A DNA stretch of 64,000 nucleotides from an uncultured Dysgonomonas sp. GTDB lineage: Bacteria; Bacteroidota; Bacteroidia; Bacteroidales; Dysgonomonadaceae. Under the pieces are notes generated by a model. That model was not told where the DNA came from, ran no database searches, and saw only the letters and a list, made by a program, of their open reading frames with translations. The DNA lies in the NCBI RefSeq assembly GCF_900079725.1, contig NZ_LT599032.1, positions 4,398,054 to 4,462,053 on the forward strand, read 5' to 3'. Of this stretch, positions 34,697-42,319 are shown in pieces. The position numbers and the translations under genes were made by a program. Position 1 is the first letter of the stretch, and each line of letters opens with the position of its first letter.

Positions 34697-35212
34697 ATGA
34701 AAACTATTACAAAAACGCTTTTTTTATTGCTTATCAGTATCTTATCTTTTCAGTTTACAGCAGCACAGCCAACCATCTCGTCAAAATATACAGATACAGA
34801 AGTAGACGGTATGATCAGAGCATATAAAACTTCATATTCGAAGGATATACGACCTTCGGCAGCTCTTCAACAGCAGTTCATCAAAGATTTCCCGAAAGCA
34901 AGGGATATAGAGTGGGAAGCTGCCGGAAATGTCTACGAAGCCGATTTTGAAATAGGGCGTACAGATTATAAAGCATATTATGACCAGAATGCCGGCTTAC
35001 TAATGTATGTACACGAGATCAGGGAATCAGGGTTGCCTGCAATCGTAAAAAATGGTGCAGAGGCTAAATATCCGAATTATAAATTCGATGATATTAAGAG
35101 AATTGTAAAAGGGAAGGAAACATTTTATCAGATAGAAATGAAAAAGGAGCAGATGGAAATAAAAGCTACATTCAGAGAGAATGGAACTTTTGTAAAAGAA
35201 ATATTGGATTAA
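34697..35212 (+). CDS. secreted PepSY-like (DUF2874) protein
   Basis: The 171-residue protein starts with a signal peptide (MKTITKTLFLLLISILSFQFTAAQ). The mature part contains two PepSY-like/DUF2874 units: FIKDFPKARDIEWEAAGNVYEADFEIGRTDYKAYYD at ~60-95 and YPNYKFDDIKRIVKGKETFYQIEMKKEQMEIKATF at ~117-155. Such proteins are periplasmic, and in Bacteroidetes they often sit beside two-component systems, as here (118 bases after the kinase gene). They may modulate the kinase or be its regulated output. Distant paralogue of the next gene. Confidence 0.8.
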   Translation: MKTITKTLFLLLISILSFQFTAAQPTISSKYTDTEVDGMIRAYKTSYSKDIRPSAALQQQFIKDFPKARDIEWEAAGNVYEADFEIGRTDYKAYYDQNAGLLMYVHEIRESGLPAIVKNGAEAKYPNYKFDDIKRIVKGKETFYQIEMKKEQMEIKATFRENGTFVKEILD

Positions 35213-35231
35213 TAAAAAAAAACGAGGTGAA

Positions 35232-35675
35232 ATGAAAAAAGTATTATTTACATTGAGTTTGTTGGCAGCGTCATTTGCGTTTATCGCATGTGGAGACGAC
35301 GATGATGACACTGTTATTACAGTAAAAGAGTTGCCTGCAAATGCACAGGCATTTCTCCAGACCCATTTCCCGGGACAGGAGGTGAGATTAGTGGAAAAAG
35401 ACAATGATAGTGATGATGTATATCTTACTAACGGATATGACGTGGAATTTACGTTGTCAGGTGATTGGGATGATGTGGATGGATACGGAAAAGAATTACC
35501 GGAGAGTGTTATTTCCCTTCTTCCGGAGGCAATACCTGCTTATGTTGCCGCTAACTATTCTCAGAACTTTATAGATGAGATAAACAAAGAAAATTATGGT
35601 TATGAAATAGGTCTGAATAACAATATAGAATTGGAATTCGATATCAATGGGGATTTCTTAAGAGTAGACAGATAA
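35232..35675 (+). CDS. PepSY-like lipoprotein
   Basis: The 147-residue lipoprotein has lipobox FIAC (Cys20) followed by GDDDDD, an acidic run of the type that sends lipoproteins to the surface in Bacteroidetes. The mature part holds PepSY-like units (FLQTHFPGQEVRLVEKDNDSDDVYLTNGYDVEFTLSGDWDDVDG and YVAANYSQNFIDEINKENYGYEIGLNNNIELEFD). It starts 19 bases after the previous PepSY-like gene and is followed by a strong terminator at 35702, so the two end a unit that may begin with the two-component system. Confidence 0.8.
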   Translation: MKKVLFTLSLLAASFAFIACGDDDDDTVITVKELPANAQAFLQTHFPGQEVRLVEKDNDSDDVYLTNGYDVEFTLSGDWDDVDGYGKELPESVISLLPEAIPAYVAANYSQNFIDEINKENYGYEIGLNNNIELEFDINGDFLRVDR

Positions 35676-35701
35676 GGAATAATCTGAAATAGAGAAATAG
35701 G

Positions 35702-35736
35702 ACAGGGAATAGCTAAATAGTTATTCCCTGTTTTTA
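35702..35736 (+). terminator. terminator after the PepSY-like genes
   Basis: ACAGGGAATA pairs with TTATTCCCTGT (35702-35731), extended by CT/AG around a 4-base loop, followed by T5. Confidence 0.85.
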
Positions 35737-35803
35737 TTATGATAAAGTAATATCTGTAAAAAACTATACCTTTGTATCCTGAATTTTTTAACAAAATGAA
35801 TAA

Positions 35804-36592
35804 GTGGAGGATATACATATACTTGATTTAAAGGAATTTTTAGATAAAAAGGTTGAGCAATACAATACTCCGGAATTTATAGCTAACGACCCGGTTTGCA
35901 TCCCGCATAGCTTTGCGTCGAAACAGGATAAGGAAATAATGGGATTCTTTGCTTCCATATTTGCCTGGGGGCAACGCAAGACGATTATCAATAAATGCAG
36001 GGAGTTGGCTCAGCGAATGGATAACAAACCCTATGAGTTTATTATGCAACATAAAGACTCCGATCTGAAAAAAGTGTTGGAATTTAAGCACCGCACATTC
36101 AATGATACGGATTTATTATATTGTATTCATTTTATGAAGCGGCACTATGCTGAATATAATAGCTTTGAGGACGCATTCTTTCCGGACGGGAATATGACTG
36201 TTGAAGACGCGCTCAACCATTTCGAATCCTATTTTTTCTCTCATCCCGATGCCCCTCAGCGTACACGCAAGCACATACCTTCACCTGCCCGTCGGTCGGC
36301 ATGTAAGCGTCTCAATATGTACCTGCGTTGGATGGTACGTAGCGATAATAATGGAGTAGACTTCGGATTATGGAAAAAAGTTAAGCCCGACGATTTGATT
36401 TGCCCGCTCGATCTGCATGTGGAACGTACTGCCCGCAAGCTGGGTTTACTGCATCGCGAAAAGCCCGATTGGCAGGCTGCATTGGAGCTAACCGGTAATC
36501 TCAGATTGCTGGACGCTGCCGATCCCGTGAAATATGATTTTGCCCTTTTTGGGATTTCCATTGAGGAAAAATGTATTATCGACAGGACTTAG
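35804..36592 (+). CDS. TIGR02757 (DUF2400) family protein
   Basis: The 262-residue protein matches the TIGR02757 family: LDKKVEQYNTPEFIANDPVCIPHSF at the start, FAWGQRKTI, then the central CKRLNMYLRWMVRSDNNGVDFGLW and the final CPLDLHVERTARKLGLL. Its fold relates to helix-hairpin-helix base-excision glycosylases, but the biochemical role is unsettled. The start is a GTG (35804); the only nearby ATG (35796) is in another frame and encodes an 11-codon ORF. A -7 box TACCTTTG lies at 35767-35774. The stop codon is shared with the edge of a MITE-like palindrome. Confidence 0.85.
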   Translation: MEDIHILDLKEFLDKKVEQYNTPEFIANDPVCIPHSFASKQDKEIMGFFASIFAWGQRKTIINKCRELAQRMDNKPYEFIMQHKDSDLKKVLEFKHRTFNDTDLLYCIHFMKRHYAEYNSFEDAFFPDGNMTVEDALNHFESYFFSHPDAPQRTRKHIPSPARRSACKRLNMYLRWMVRSDNNGVDFGLWKKVKPDDLICPLDLHVERTARKLGLLHREKPDWQAALELTGNLRLLDAADPVKYDFALFGISIEEKCIIDRT

Positions 36593-36773
36593 AGCCTGTT
36601 TCAATTTTATATGAATACTTTATTATAATACTATTTTCGTTCATTTTCAGTCTCTTTTTATCCGATTTTCCCCTTTTTTCAGCTTGAATAGCCCGCTATT
36701 CGCACTTCAAAAAAGAAAAAATCATTCTAAAAATAGTTCTGAAAATCTGAACGAATAAAATTTAGACAGGCTC
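36592..36773. repeat. MITE-like imperfect palindrome, 182 bp
   Basis: The ends are GAGCCTGTTTCAATTTTAT and, reverse-complemented, GAGCCTGTCTAAATTTTAT (16 of 19 match). Inside, TCGTTCATTTTCAG pairs with CTGAAAATCTGAACGA and the centre is GAATAGC-CC-GCTATTC. The left arm carries an extra ~26 bases. It encodes nothing. A lone copy of the end, AATTTAAACAGGCTC, lies near 2792. The remaining ~90 bases to rsmI hold a TATATTTG box near 36826. Confidence 0.65.
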
Positions 36774-36863
36774 ATAACAAATACACATAATTTACGTTTT
36801 GTATATGGTGGGTTATTTTTTTCGTATATTTGCAACGTGTAAGTTTGCATAGAAAGAAAGGAA

Positions 36864-37538
36864 ATGGGAAAGTTATACATCATACCTACACCGGTAGGTA
36901 ACCTGGAGGATATGACGTTCAGAGCCGTGCGACTACTGAAGGGCGCTGCGCTTATACTGGCAGAAGATACACGTACTACAGGTATCCTCTTAAAGCATTT
37001 CGACATACAGAACAAAATGCAATCTTATCATAAATTCAACGAACATAAAGCAGTATCGCATATCGTGGATAGACTCAATGCAGGAGAAGACATTGCATTG
37101 GTGTCCGACGCAGGTACACCCGGTATATCCGATCCGGGTTTTCTGGTTGTGAGGGAGTGTGTGAAAGCCGGCATTGATGTGGAGTGTTTGCCGGGCGCTA
37201 CAGCTTTTGTTCCGGCACTGGTATCGTCGGGCATCCCGTGCGACAGATTCTGTTTCGAAGGATTTCTGCCACAAAAGAAAGGACGTATGACCCGTCTGAA
37301 AATTCTGGCAGAAGAAACCCGCACTATTGTGTTTTACGAATCTCCCCACAGGGTATTAAAAACGCTGACCCAATTGGCGGAATATATGGGGGAGGACAGG
37401 TATGCCGCTACTTGCCGCGAGATATCGAAGGTATATGAACAGACGTGCCGTGGAACATTGGCGGAACTAATATCTCACTTTTCGGTGAACGAACCACGTG
37501 GTGAGTTTGTTATAGTCCTGTCCGGTAAAAATGGATGA
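36864..37538 (+). CDS. rsmI: 16S rRNA 2'-O-ribose C1402 methyltransferase
   Basis: The 224-residue protein is a tetrapyrrole-methylase-fold enzyme that methylates the 2'-O of C1402 in 16S rRNA using SAM. Diagnostic segments are LYIIPTPVGNLEDMTFRAVRLLK at the N-terminus, AEDTRTTGILLKHF, SDAGTPGISDPG (SAM site) and GFLPQKKGRM. The family is usually ~270-290 residues; this one lacks the C-terminal extension, as do several Bacteroidetes homologues. Start ATG 36864, ~35 bases after a TATATTTG -7 box. Confidence 0.93.
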   Translation: MGKLYIIPTPVGNLEDMTFRAVRLLKGAALILAEDTRTTGILLKHFDIQNKMQSYHKFNEHKAVSHIVDRLNAGEDIALVSDAGTPGISDPGFLVVRECVKAGIDVECLPGATAFVPALVSSGIPCDRFCFEGFLPQKKGRMTRLKILAEETRTIVFYESPHRVLKTLTQLAEYMGEDRYAATCREISKVYEQTCRGTLAELISHFSVNEPRGEFVIVLSGKNG

Positions 37539-37578
37539 ATAAATTAGATAATAAAACTAACAAGTTAAATATTTGTAT

Positions 37579-38451
37579 ATGAAAAAATTATTAATGGGAT
37601 GCTTCTGCTTATTAGCTTTAGCTTCATGTAACGTAAAAAATTCGGATGAATATAAGGCTTTACAAGCCCAACGGGACTCCTTGTTGCAGGTTAGTGCTCA
37701 GGGGAACACTGAATTGGCTGAAATGAACAGCCTGATAAACGATGTGGAGGAAAATTTCAGACAGATAAGGGAAGCCGAGAAATATCTGACTATAGAATCC
37801 AAATCGAAAGGTGAAATGTCGAATGACACAAAAACCCGTGTCAGAGACAATTTTGAAATGATAAATGAAATTCTGAAAAAGAATAAAGCGGATATAGATA
37901 AGTTGAATCAACGTCTGAAAGGTAATTCTGGACAGATGTCTGGTCTGAAATCTACTATCGAGCGTCTGAATGCAGAATTGACAGAAAGAGCAAACACAAT
38001 ATCTGAGTTGCAGTCGTCTCTTGCTACACGCGATGCTCAGATTGCGTCATTGCAGACTGATGTGAAGTCGTTGACTGAAAATGTGGATAACTTATCTACC
38101 CAGACAGCTGAACAGGCATCTAAAATCAAGGAACAAGATAAGGAGCTGAATACTGCTTATTATATGTTCGGTACTTCAAAAGAACTGAAAGAAGCTAAAG
38201 TTGTAACAGGAGGCTTCCTTGCATCAAACAAAATACTGAACGAAGGTATTGAAAAAAGTAAGTTTATAAAGGTTGATATACGTGATACAAAAAGTATTCC
38301 TGTATATGACAAGAAAGCTAAACTTTTGTCAGACCATCCGAAAGATAGCTATACACTGGATAAAGATGCAAGCGGTAAAGTGGTTATAAAAGTAACTGAC
38401 TATAAGAGATTCTGGAGCCTGACTAAATTCTTGGTTGTTGAGGTAGGTTAA
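37579..38451 (+). CDS. coiled-coil lipoprotein
   Basis: ATG 37579 (MKKLLMGCFCLLALASC) gives a lipoprotein signal with lipobox LASC; an in-frame ATG two codons earlier is less likely. The 290-residue protein has a long coiled-coil at ~25-180 (IERLNAELTERANTISELQSSLATRDAQIASLQTDVKSL) and a C-terminal ~90-residue beta-rich domain (FIKVDIRDTKSIPVYDKKAKLLSDHP). It probably spans part of the periplasm from the outer membrane. It follows rsmI by 40 bases but a functional link is not evident. A terminator follows at 38479. Confidence 0.75.
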   Translation: MKKLLMGCFCLLALASCNVKNSDEYKALQAQRDSLLQVSAQGNTELAEMNSLINDVEENFRQIREAEKYLTIESKSKGEMSNDTKTRVRDNFEMINEILKKNKADIDKLNQRLKGNSGQMSGLKSTIERLNAELTERANTISELQSSLATRDAQIASLQTDVKSLTENVDNLSTQTAEQASKIKEQDKELNTAYYMFGTSKELKEAKVVTGGFLASNKILNEGIEKSKFIKVDIRDTKSIPVYDKKAKLLSDHPKDSYTLDKDASGKVVIKVTDYKRFWSLTKFLVVEVG

Positions 38452-38478
38452 TATCAGAATTCAATAAATATAGCATTG

Positions 38479-38514
38479 AGCCGGTACTTTAGTTAGTATC
38501 GGCTTTTTGTTTTT
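38479..38514 (+). terminator. terminator after the coiled-coil lipoprotein gene
   Basis: AGCCGGTACT (38479-38488) pairs with AGTATCGGCT (38495-38504), one G.U, loop 6, followed by TTTTGTTTTTT. Confidence 0.85.
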
Positions 38515-38523
38515 TCGGGGGAT

Positions 38524-38902
38524 ATATTTATCTATATATTTAGCGGATAGCCTTTAGCTGTCAACTGATAGTTCTTTGAAAAGTTTTAAGTAATAAGTAA
38601 AAAGTCGATAGGAGAAAAACAAGAAAAGTGTCAGGTTTGTCAAGTTTTGTACATAAGCTATTGGCTAACAGCTATCAGATAATAGCTAAAAGGGTGTTAC
38701 TTTTGTTACTTTTTTGAAATAGTTACAGGTTACTTCGCCCTTCGGACAGTTACAGTTACGGGTTGACTACGCCCTGTTTTGTTTCACACAAAGACGCGAA
38801 GGCGCAAAGGTTTTACATTTTACGAGTTGTTGACTGATGACTGTTGACCGTTCATTGTAAAAGTTGTTACATTTGTTACTTTTTAACTATATATGGTTAA
38901 TA
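38524..38902 (-). repeat. composite intergenic repeat, copy 2 (inverted relative to 3.1-3.4 kb)
   Basis: 38524-38583 contains GCGGATAGCCTTTAGCTGTC, the reverse complement of 3304-3357. 38694-38715 matches the paired GTAAC motif at 3250, and 38866-38902 (ending in TTAACTATATATGGTTAA) is the reverse complement of 3111-3150. Between them are also AAAGACGCGAAGGCGCAAAGG-type and paired GTTAC motifs. No ORF lies in the 557-base gap 38452-39008. Confidence 0.65.
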
Positions 38903-39008
38903 GAAGTGAAAAAAGAAAAGTAAAGACTTGAAAAACGAAAAGTATTTTTTGCGCCTTTGCGAGAGTATAATACTAACTGATAACTGAAAAAACTCTTACC
39001 TTTGTCGC

Positions 39009-40670
39009 ATGAAAACAATTCTCACAACTCTTAACGCTAAGTATATCCATACTTCATTGGCTCTTCGTTGGCTTTATGTGGCTAACAAAGACCGCTTTGA
39101 TATTTCATTCAAAGAATATACGATTAAAGAGCCGATAGGAAAGGTTGCGGAAGAATTGCTGGATAGTGGCTGCGATGTGATAGGTATAAGTGTATATATC
39201 TGGAATGTGGAGCAGACGAGAGAACTGATTTCGTTACTGAAAGAAGAAAAGCCGGAACTAACTATTATTCTGGGAGGGCCGGAAGTAATGTATGAACCGG
39301 ACTTTTTCCTTCATCACTGGAATATCGACTATGTGATAGGAGGTGAGGGAGAGTTTGTGCTGGGTGAATTATTAACTGCTATCGAGGCGGGATATGCAGC
39401 TGAAATAAGGGGGGTATCATCCCCCGAACATATCAGTAACGTAATTGTACAGGCTGATCTGGAAAAACTTGCAACGTTGTCTTCACCATACATGCTGGAA
39501 GAGGACAGGGGAGATATGAAAAACAGGATGGTGTATTTCGAAACATCGCGCGGGTGCCCTTACCAGTGCCAGTATTGCCTGTCGTCGCTTGAGAAAGGGG
39601 TACGTTATTATCCCCAAAAATATATCTTGGAGAATCTGGGGTATATGATAGATAACGGTGCTAAGCAAATCAAGTTTCTCGACCGTACTTTCAATCTGAA
39701 TAAGGAACATACACATACTGTATTTGATTTTCTGATCAAGAATTACCGCCCGAATCTTAGTTGTCAGTTTGAGGTATATGCCGATTTGCTCAGGGACGAA
39801 ACGATTGACTATCTGAATACAACTTTATCTAAGGATTTTTTCCGTTTCGAAATAGGTATTCAGTCCACATATGAGCCTACGAATATTGCTGTAAGGCGCA
39901 GGCAAGACTTTCGGCTATTGGCAGGTAATGTAAAGAAAATAATGGATGGAGGTAAAATAGACCTGCATCTCGACCTGATAGCCGGACTACCCTATGAAAC
40001 TTTGGAGCGTTTTACAAAATCGTTCAATGATGTATTTTCATTGGGGGCAAAGGAGGTACAACTCGGCTTTCTGAAAATGCTGCGGGGTACGAACTTGAGG
40101 AAGCAGGCTTCGCAATATGGCTACAAATACGATATGCAGGCACCTTACGAAATAGAGTATAATGCGGATATCTCAAGGCTGGAACTGGACCGTATACATG
40201 ACGCGGAGCACGCCTTGGAGAAATTCTGGAACAGCGGAAGGTTTCCCCTTACGATGAACGAGGTGTTCGGGACTTATTATCAGGGGCGTTATTTTGAATT
40301 ATTCGACGAAATAGGGCAATACTATAAGTTGTATAATCTACCTCACCGTGGCTATCAGTTGGAGGACTTGTTCCGTTATCTGCATAATTTCCTGTTATCG
40401 AAAGATATTGATTTGTTCGAATGTTTGCGGACAGATTACTATAATAACTTTACTCGCAGGCCTCAGGGCTTTTGGACGGATGTGATGGATAAGAAGCAGC
40501 GGAAGCAATTGTTGTATCAGATAGGGCAGGATAGGGGTTTCCTGTCGAAGTACAGACTGAACCGTAAGATTATAGAAAAGCAGACGGCGATTGATTATAT
40601 ATCGGACAATGAATACAGGCTTACTGTATTTATTGATAATAAGCGTTTGTCGATATCCTATTCTGTGTAA
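39009..40670 (+). CDS. B12-binding-domain radical SAM protein (DUF4080-type)
   Basis: The 553-residue protein has a B12-binding-like N-terminal domain (~1-140, VIGISVYIWNVEQTRELISLL and ILGGPEVMYEP), a radical SAM core with the CxxxCxxC cluster motif in SRGCPYQCQYCLSS at ~180-193, and a C-terminal DUF4080-type region (~380-550). It should cleave SAM through a 4Fe-4S cluster; the substrate is unknown. The -7 box TACCTTTG at 38997-39004 lies only 5 bases before the ATG, so the mRNA would be leaderless or nearly so, unless an upstream promoter is used. Single-gene unit. Confidence 0.85.
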   Translation: MKTILTTLNAKYIHTSLALRWLYVANKDRFDISFKEYTIKEPIGKVAEELLDSGCDVIGISVYIWNVEQTRELISLLKEEKPELTIILGGPEVMYEPDFFLHHWNIDYVIGGEGEFVLGELLTAIEAGYAAEIRGVSSPEHISNVIVQADLEKLATLSSPYMLEEDRGDMKNRMVYFETSRGCPYQCQYCLSSLEKGVRYYPQKYILENLGYMIDNGAKQIKFLDRTFNLNKEHTHTVFDFLIKNYRPNLSCQFEVYADLLRDETIDYLNTTLSKDFFRFEIGIQSTYEPTNIAVRRRQDFRLLAGNVKKIMDGGKIDLHLDLIAGLPYETLERFTKSFNDVFSLGAKEVQLGFLKMLRGTNLRKQASQYGYKYDMQAPYEIEYNADISRLELDRIHDAEHALEKFWNSGRFPLTMNEVFGTYYQGRYFELFDEIGQYYKLYNLPHRGYQLEDLFRYLHNFLLSKDIDLFECLRTDYYNNFTRRPQGFWTDVMDKKQRKQLLYQIGQDRGFLSKYRLNRKIIEKQTAIDYISDNEYRLTVFIDNKRLSISYSV

Positions 40671-40684
40671 GGCGAGTAATAAAA

Positions 40685-40711
40685 AAAGCAACTCCTTTGA
40701 GGAATTGCTTT
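40685..40711. terminator. bidirectional terminator between convergent genes
   Basis: AAAGCAA/TTGCTTT with TCC/GGA and one mismatch form the stem; an A7 run upstream serves as the U-tract for the minus strand. Confidence 0.65.
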
Positions 40712-40732
40712 ATGTGTGAATGAGATACCGGG

Positions 40733-41170
40733 TTATTTACCGAATAAACCGCCCAATGCTCCAAGTATACCTCCACCTTGCTTGCCGGTAACAGATTCTA
40801 CCAGGGATTCTAAACTGAACGAGTCATTCGAGTCGTTATGTTTTTTAGAAATCAGTCCCATAATAGCGGGAATAACGGTGGATGCAATACTATTGGCCAC
40901 AGCCGGACTTAATCCTACTTTATCGCTCAATGCAGATACTACAGACGACTGTAGGCCTGAAGTCAGATTACTGCTGCTAGTTGAGCCTCCGCTAAACATT
41001 CCGAGAATGTTAGATAAGTTGTCAGGGGTTAATTGGTCCTTTAATCCGTTTACAACCGCAGAGGTAGTGGTTTCCACGGCAGCTTCTTTTTTGTCGGCAG
41101 GCACGCCTGCATTGTTTGTGATGGCTCCCAGAGCCTGATCTTTTACAAGATCTATAATTCCATCCAGCAT
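40733..41170 (-). CDS. DUF937 (YidB-like) protein
   Basis: The 145-residue protein has DUF937-type features: helical repeats with LTPDNLSNILGMFSGG, VVSALSDKVGLSPAVANSIASTVIPAIMGLIS and a Gly-rich C-terminus GGGILGALGGLFGK. There is no signal peptide, so it is probably cytoplasmic. The family has no firm function. Single-gene unit converging with the radical SAM gene. Confidence 0.75.
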   Translation of the reverse strand: MLDGIIDLVKDQALGAITNNAGVPADKKEAAVETTTSAVVNGLKDQLTPDNLSNILGMFSGGSTSSSNLTSGLQSSVVSALSDKVGLSPAVANSIASTVIPAIMGLISKKHNDSNDSFSLESLVESVTGKQGGGILGALGGLFGK

Positions 41171-41253
41171 GATTGTGAATATTATATTTGTTATATCAAT
41201 CTAACGTTCTGGTGGACAAATTGTTTTAGGTTTAATAGTTGTTTAAGTTAAAA

Positions 41254-41988
41254 TCAATCCTCCTTCAATATTTTGTAATATTCAGGCCAATTATTGTATA
41301 ATACTTTCATCGAAGGCAATACGATATCCGCTCCGGCATCAATCAATATTTTGTCAGGCATCGGGCCTGTATTGACGGCAATCGTGAAAATTCCGGCAGC
41401 TACAGCCGCTTCCACGCCGCGGGGTGCATTTTCAATGACTATGGCTTGGTTTGGATTTAGTACGCCGCCTTTTTTCAACCCCATCAGGTAAGGTTCGGGA
41501 TGTGGCTTGCCGTGCTTAACATCGAAGGCTGTAACCATCTTGTCCCTGGCAAATAATCCGGGGAAGTTGTGTTCCAGCTTGTTGATAAGTGTAGGTTGCC
41601 CCGATCCGGTGACAAGTACAGGCATAAGACCGTCTTCGTTCACTGCCTTAACAAAGTCATAGGCAAAAGGAATTAGCGCCCCGTCATTGTATTTGGTAAA
41701 GAGTTCCGTTTTACGTTTATATATGGTCTCCGTTTCTTGCTTAGTGGCGTCTCTTCCTTTTTCCCTGTTCATCAGGTGATTGATGGTTTTGCTGCCGACC
41801 ATGCCTTCATACAGGTAAAACTCTTCGGGAGTACTGGGAATATCGAATTCGTCCATTGTCTCCTTCCACGATTTGGCATGCCATTTCATGGAGTCGTAAA
41901 GAACGCCATCCATATCGAATAGTACGGCTTTGAGATCGAAACGGGTATAATTATGTTTGTTGAGATAGTCTTTAAATGGAGTAGTCAT
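41254..41988 (-). CDS. HAD-superfamily phosphatase, beta-phosphoglucomutase-like
   Basis: The 244-residue protein has the HAD motifs: motif I DMDGVLYDS (nucleophile Asp), motif II VLVTGSGQPTL (Thr/Ser), a Lys in KHGKPHPEPYLMG and motif IV VIENAPRGVEAAVAAG. The helical cap between motifs I and II (~30-100) marks subfamily IA, which includes beta-phosphoglucomutases and sugar-phosphate phosphatases. The substrate cannot be read. It is divergent from the leucine operon, with ~330 bases between them. Confidence 0.88.
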   Translation of the reverse strand: MTTPFKDYLNKHNYTRFDLKAVLFDMDGVLYDSMKWHAKSWKETMDEFDIPSTPEEFYLYEGMVGSKTINHLMNREKGRDATKQETETIYKRKTELFTKYNDGALIPFAYDFVKAVNEDGLMPVLVTGSGQPTLINKLEHNFPGLFARDKMVTAFDVKHGKPHPEPYLMGLKKGGVLNPNQAIVIENAPRGVEAAVAAGIFTIAVNTGPMPDKILIDAGADIVLPSMKVLYNNWPEYYKILKED

Positions 41989-42089
41989 TATGAAAAATAG
42001 AATTAATTATCTATACAAAGATAAGACAATATTTTTGATAGTACGGCAATGTATAAATGTCACAAAATATCAAAAAAGGAATCTTTTTA

Positions 42090-42120
42090 TTTGTATTTCC
42101 GAAAAAATGGAATAACTTTG
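42090..42120 (+). promoter_or_regulatory. promoter of the leucine operon
   Basis: TTTG at 42090-42093 and TAACTTTG at 42113-42120, spaced by 19 bases, match the Bacteroidetes consensus. Transcription should begin near 42127. Confidence 0.7.
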
Positions 42121-42131
42121 TCAATCGAAAA

Positions 42132-42203
42132 ATGAAACTTATGTCGATGCATAGTAATATTATTATTAGTTCACTCATTATCCTCTGGAGAAATTTAGGG
42201 TGA
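42132..42203 (+). CDS. Ile/Leu-rich leader peptide of the leucine operon attenuator
   Basis: A 23-codon ORF with three in-frame ATGs (42132, 42141, 42147; the later two fit the expected transcript start better). The core reads HSNIIISSLIILWRNLG: 5 Ile and 4 Leu in the full frame, including an Ile-Ile-Ile run (42159-42167) and Ile-Ile-Leu (42177-42185). It stops at 42201-42203, just where the proposed antiterminator arm begins. Ribosome stalling at the Ile/Leu codons under shortage would let downstream genes be transcribed. The peptide itself is probably not functional. Confidence 0.8.
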   Translation: MKLMSMHSNIIISSLIILWRNLG

Positions 42204-42280
42204 GCATTGCTATGTAAGAAATAATATAAAGAAAAAACAGGGCCTTTCTCACTCTTCAGTAGATGAGAAAGGCTTTTTTT
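42198..42280 (+). promoter_or_regulatory. attenuator: antiterminator and terminator of the leucine operon
   Basis: Terminator: GCCTTTCTCA (42242-42251) pairs with TGAGAAAGGC (42264-42273), a perfect 10-bp stem followed by T7. Antiterminator: GGGTGAG (42198-42204, spanning the leader stop codon) can pair with CTCACTC (42248-42254), which overlaps the 5' arm of the terminator. A ribosome finishing the leader covers 42198-42204 and allows termination; one stalled upstream leaves it free. Confidence 0.75.
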
Positions 42281-42319
42281 ATGTAAAACAAACAGTATAC
42301 TAAATCAATTAGAAAAGTT

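Noticed and set aside
35796-35831. An 11-codon ATG ORF overlapping the GTG start of the TIGR02757 gene
   Set aside because: Too short and without a pattern; it does not resemble a leader peptide and no terminator follows.
40716-41138. A 140-residue forward frame opposite the DUF937 gene
   Set aside because: Mirror frame of a repetitive helical gene; the minus-strand product matches a known family.
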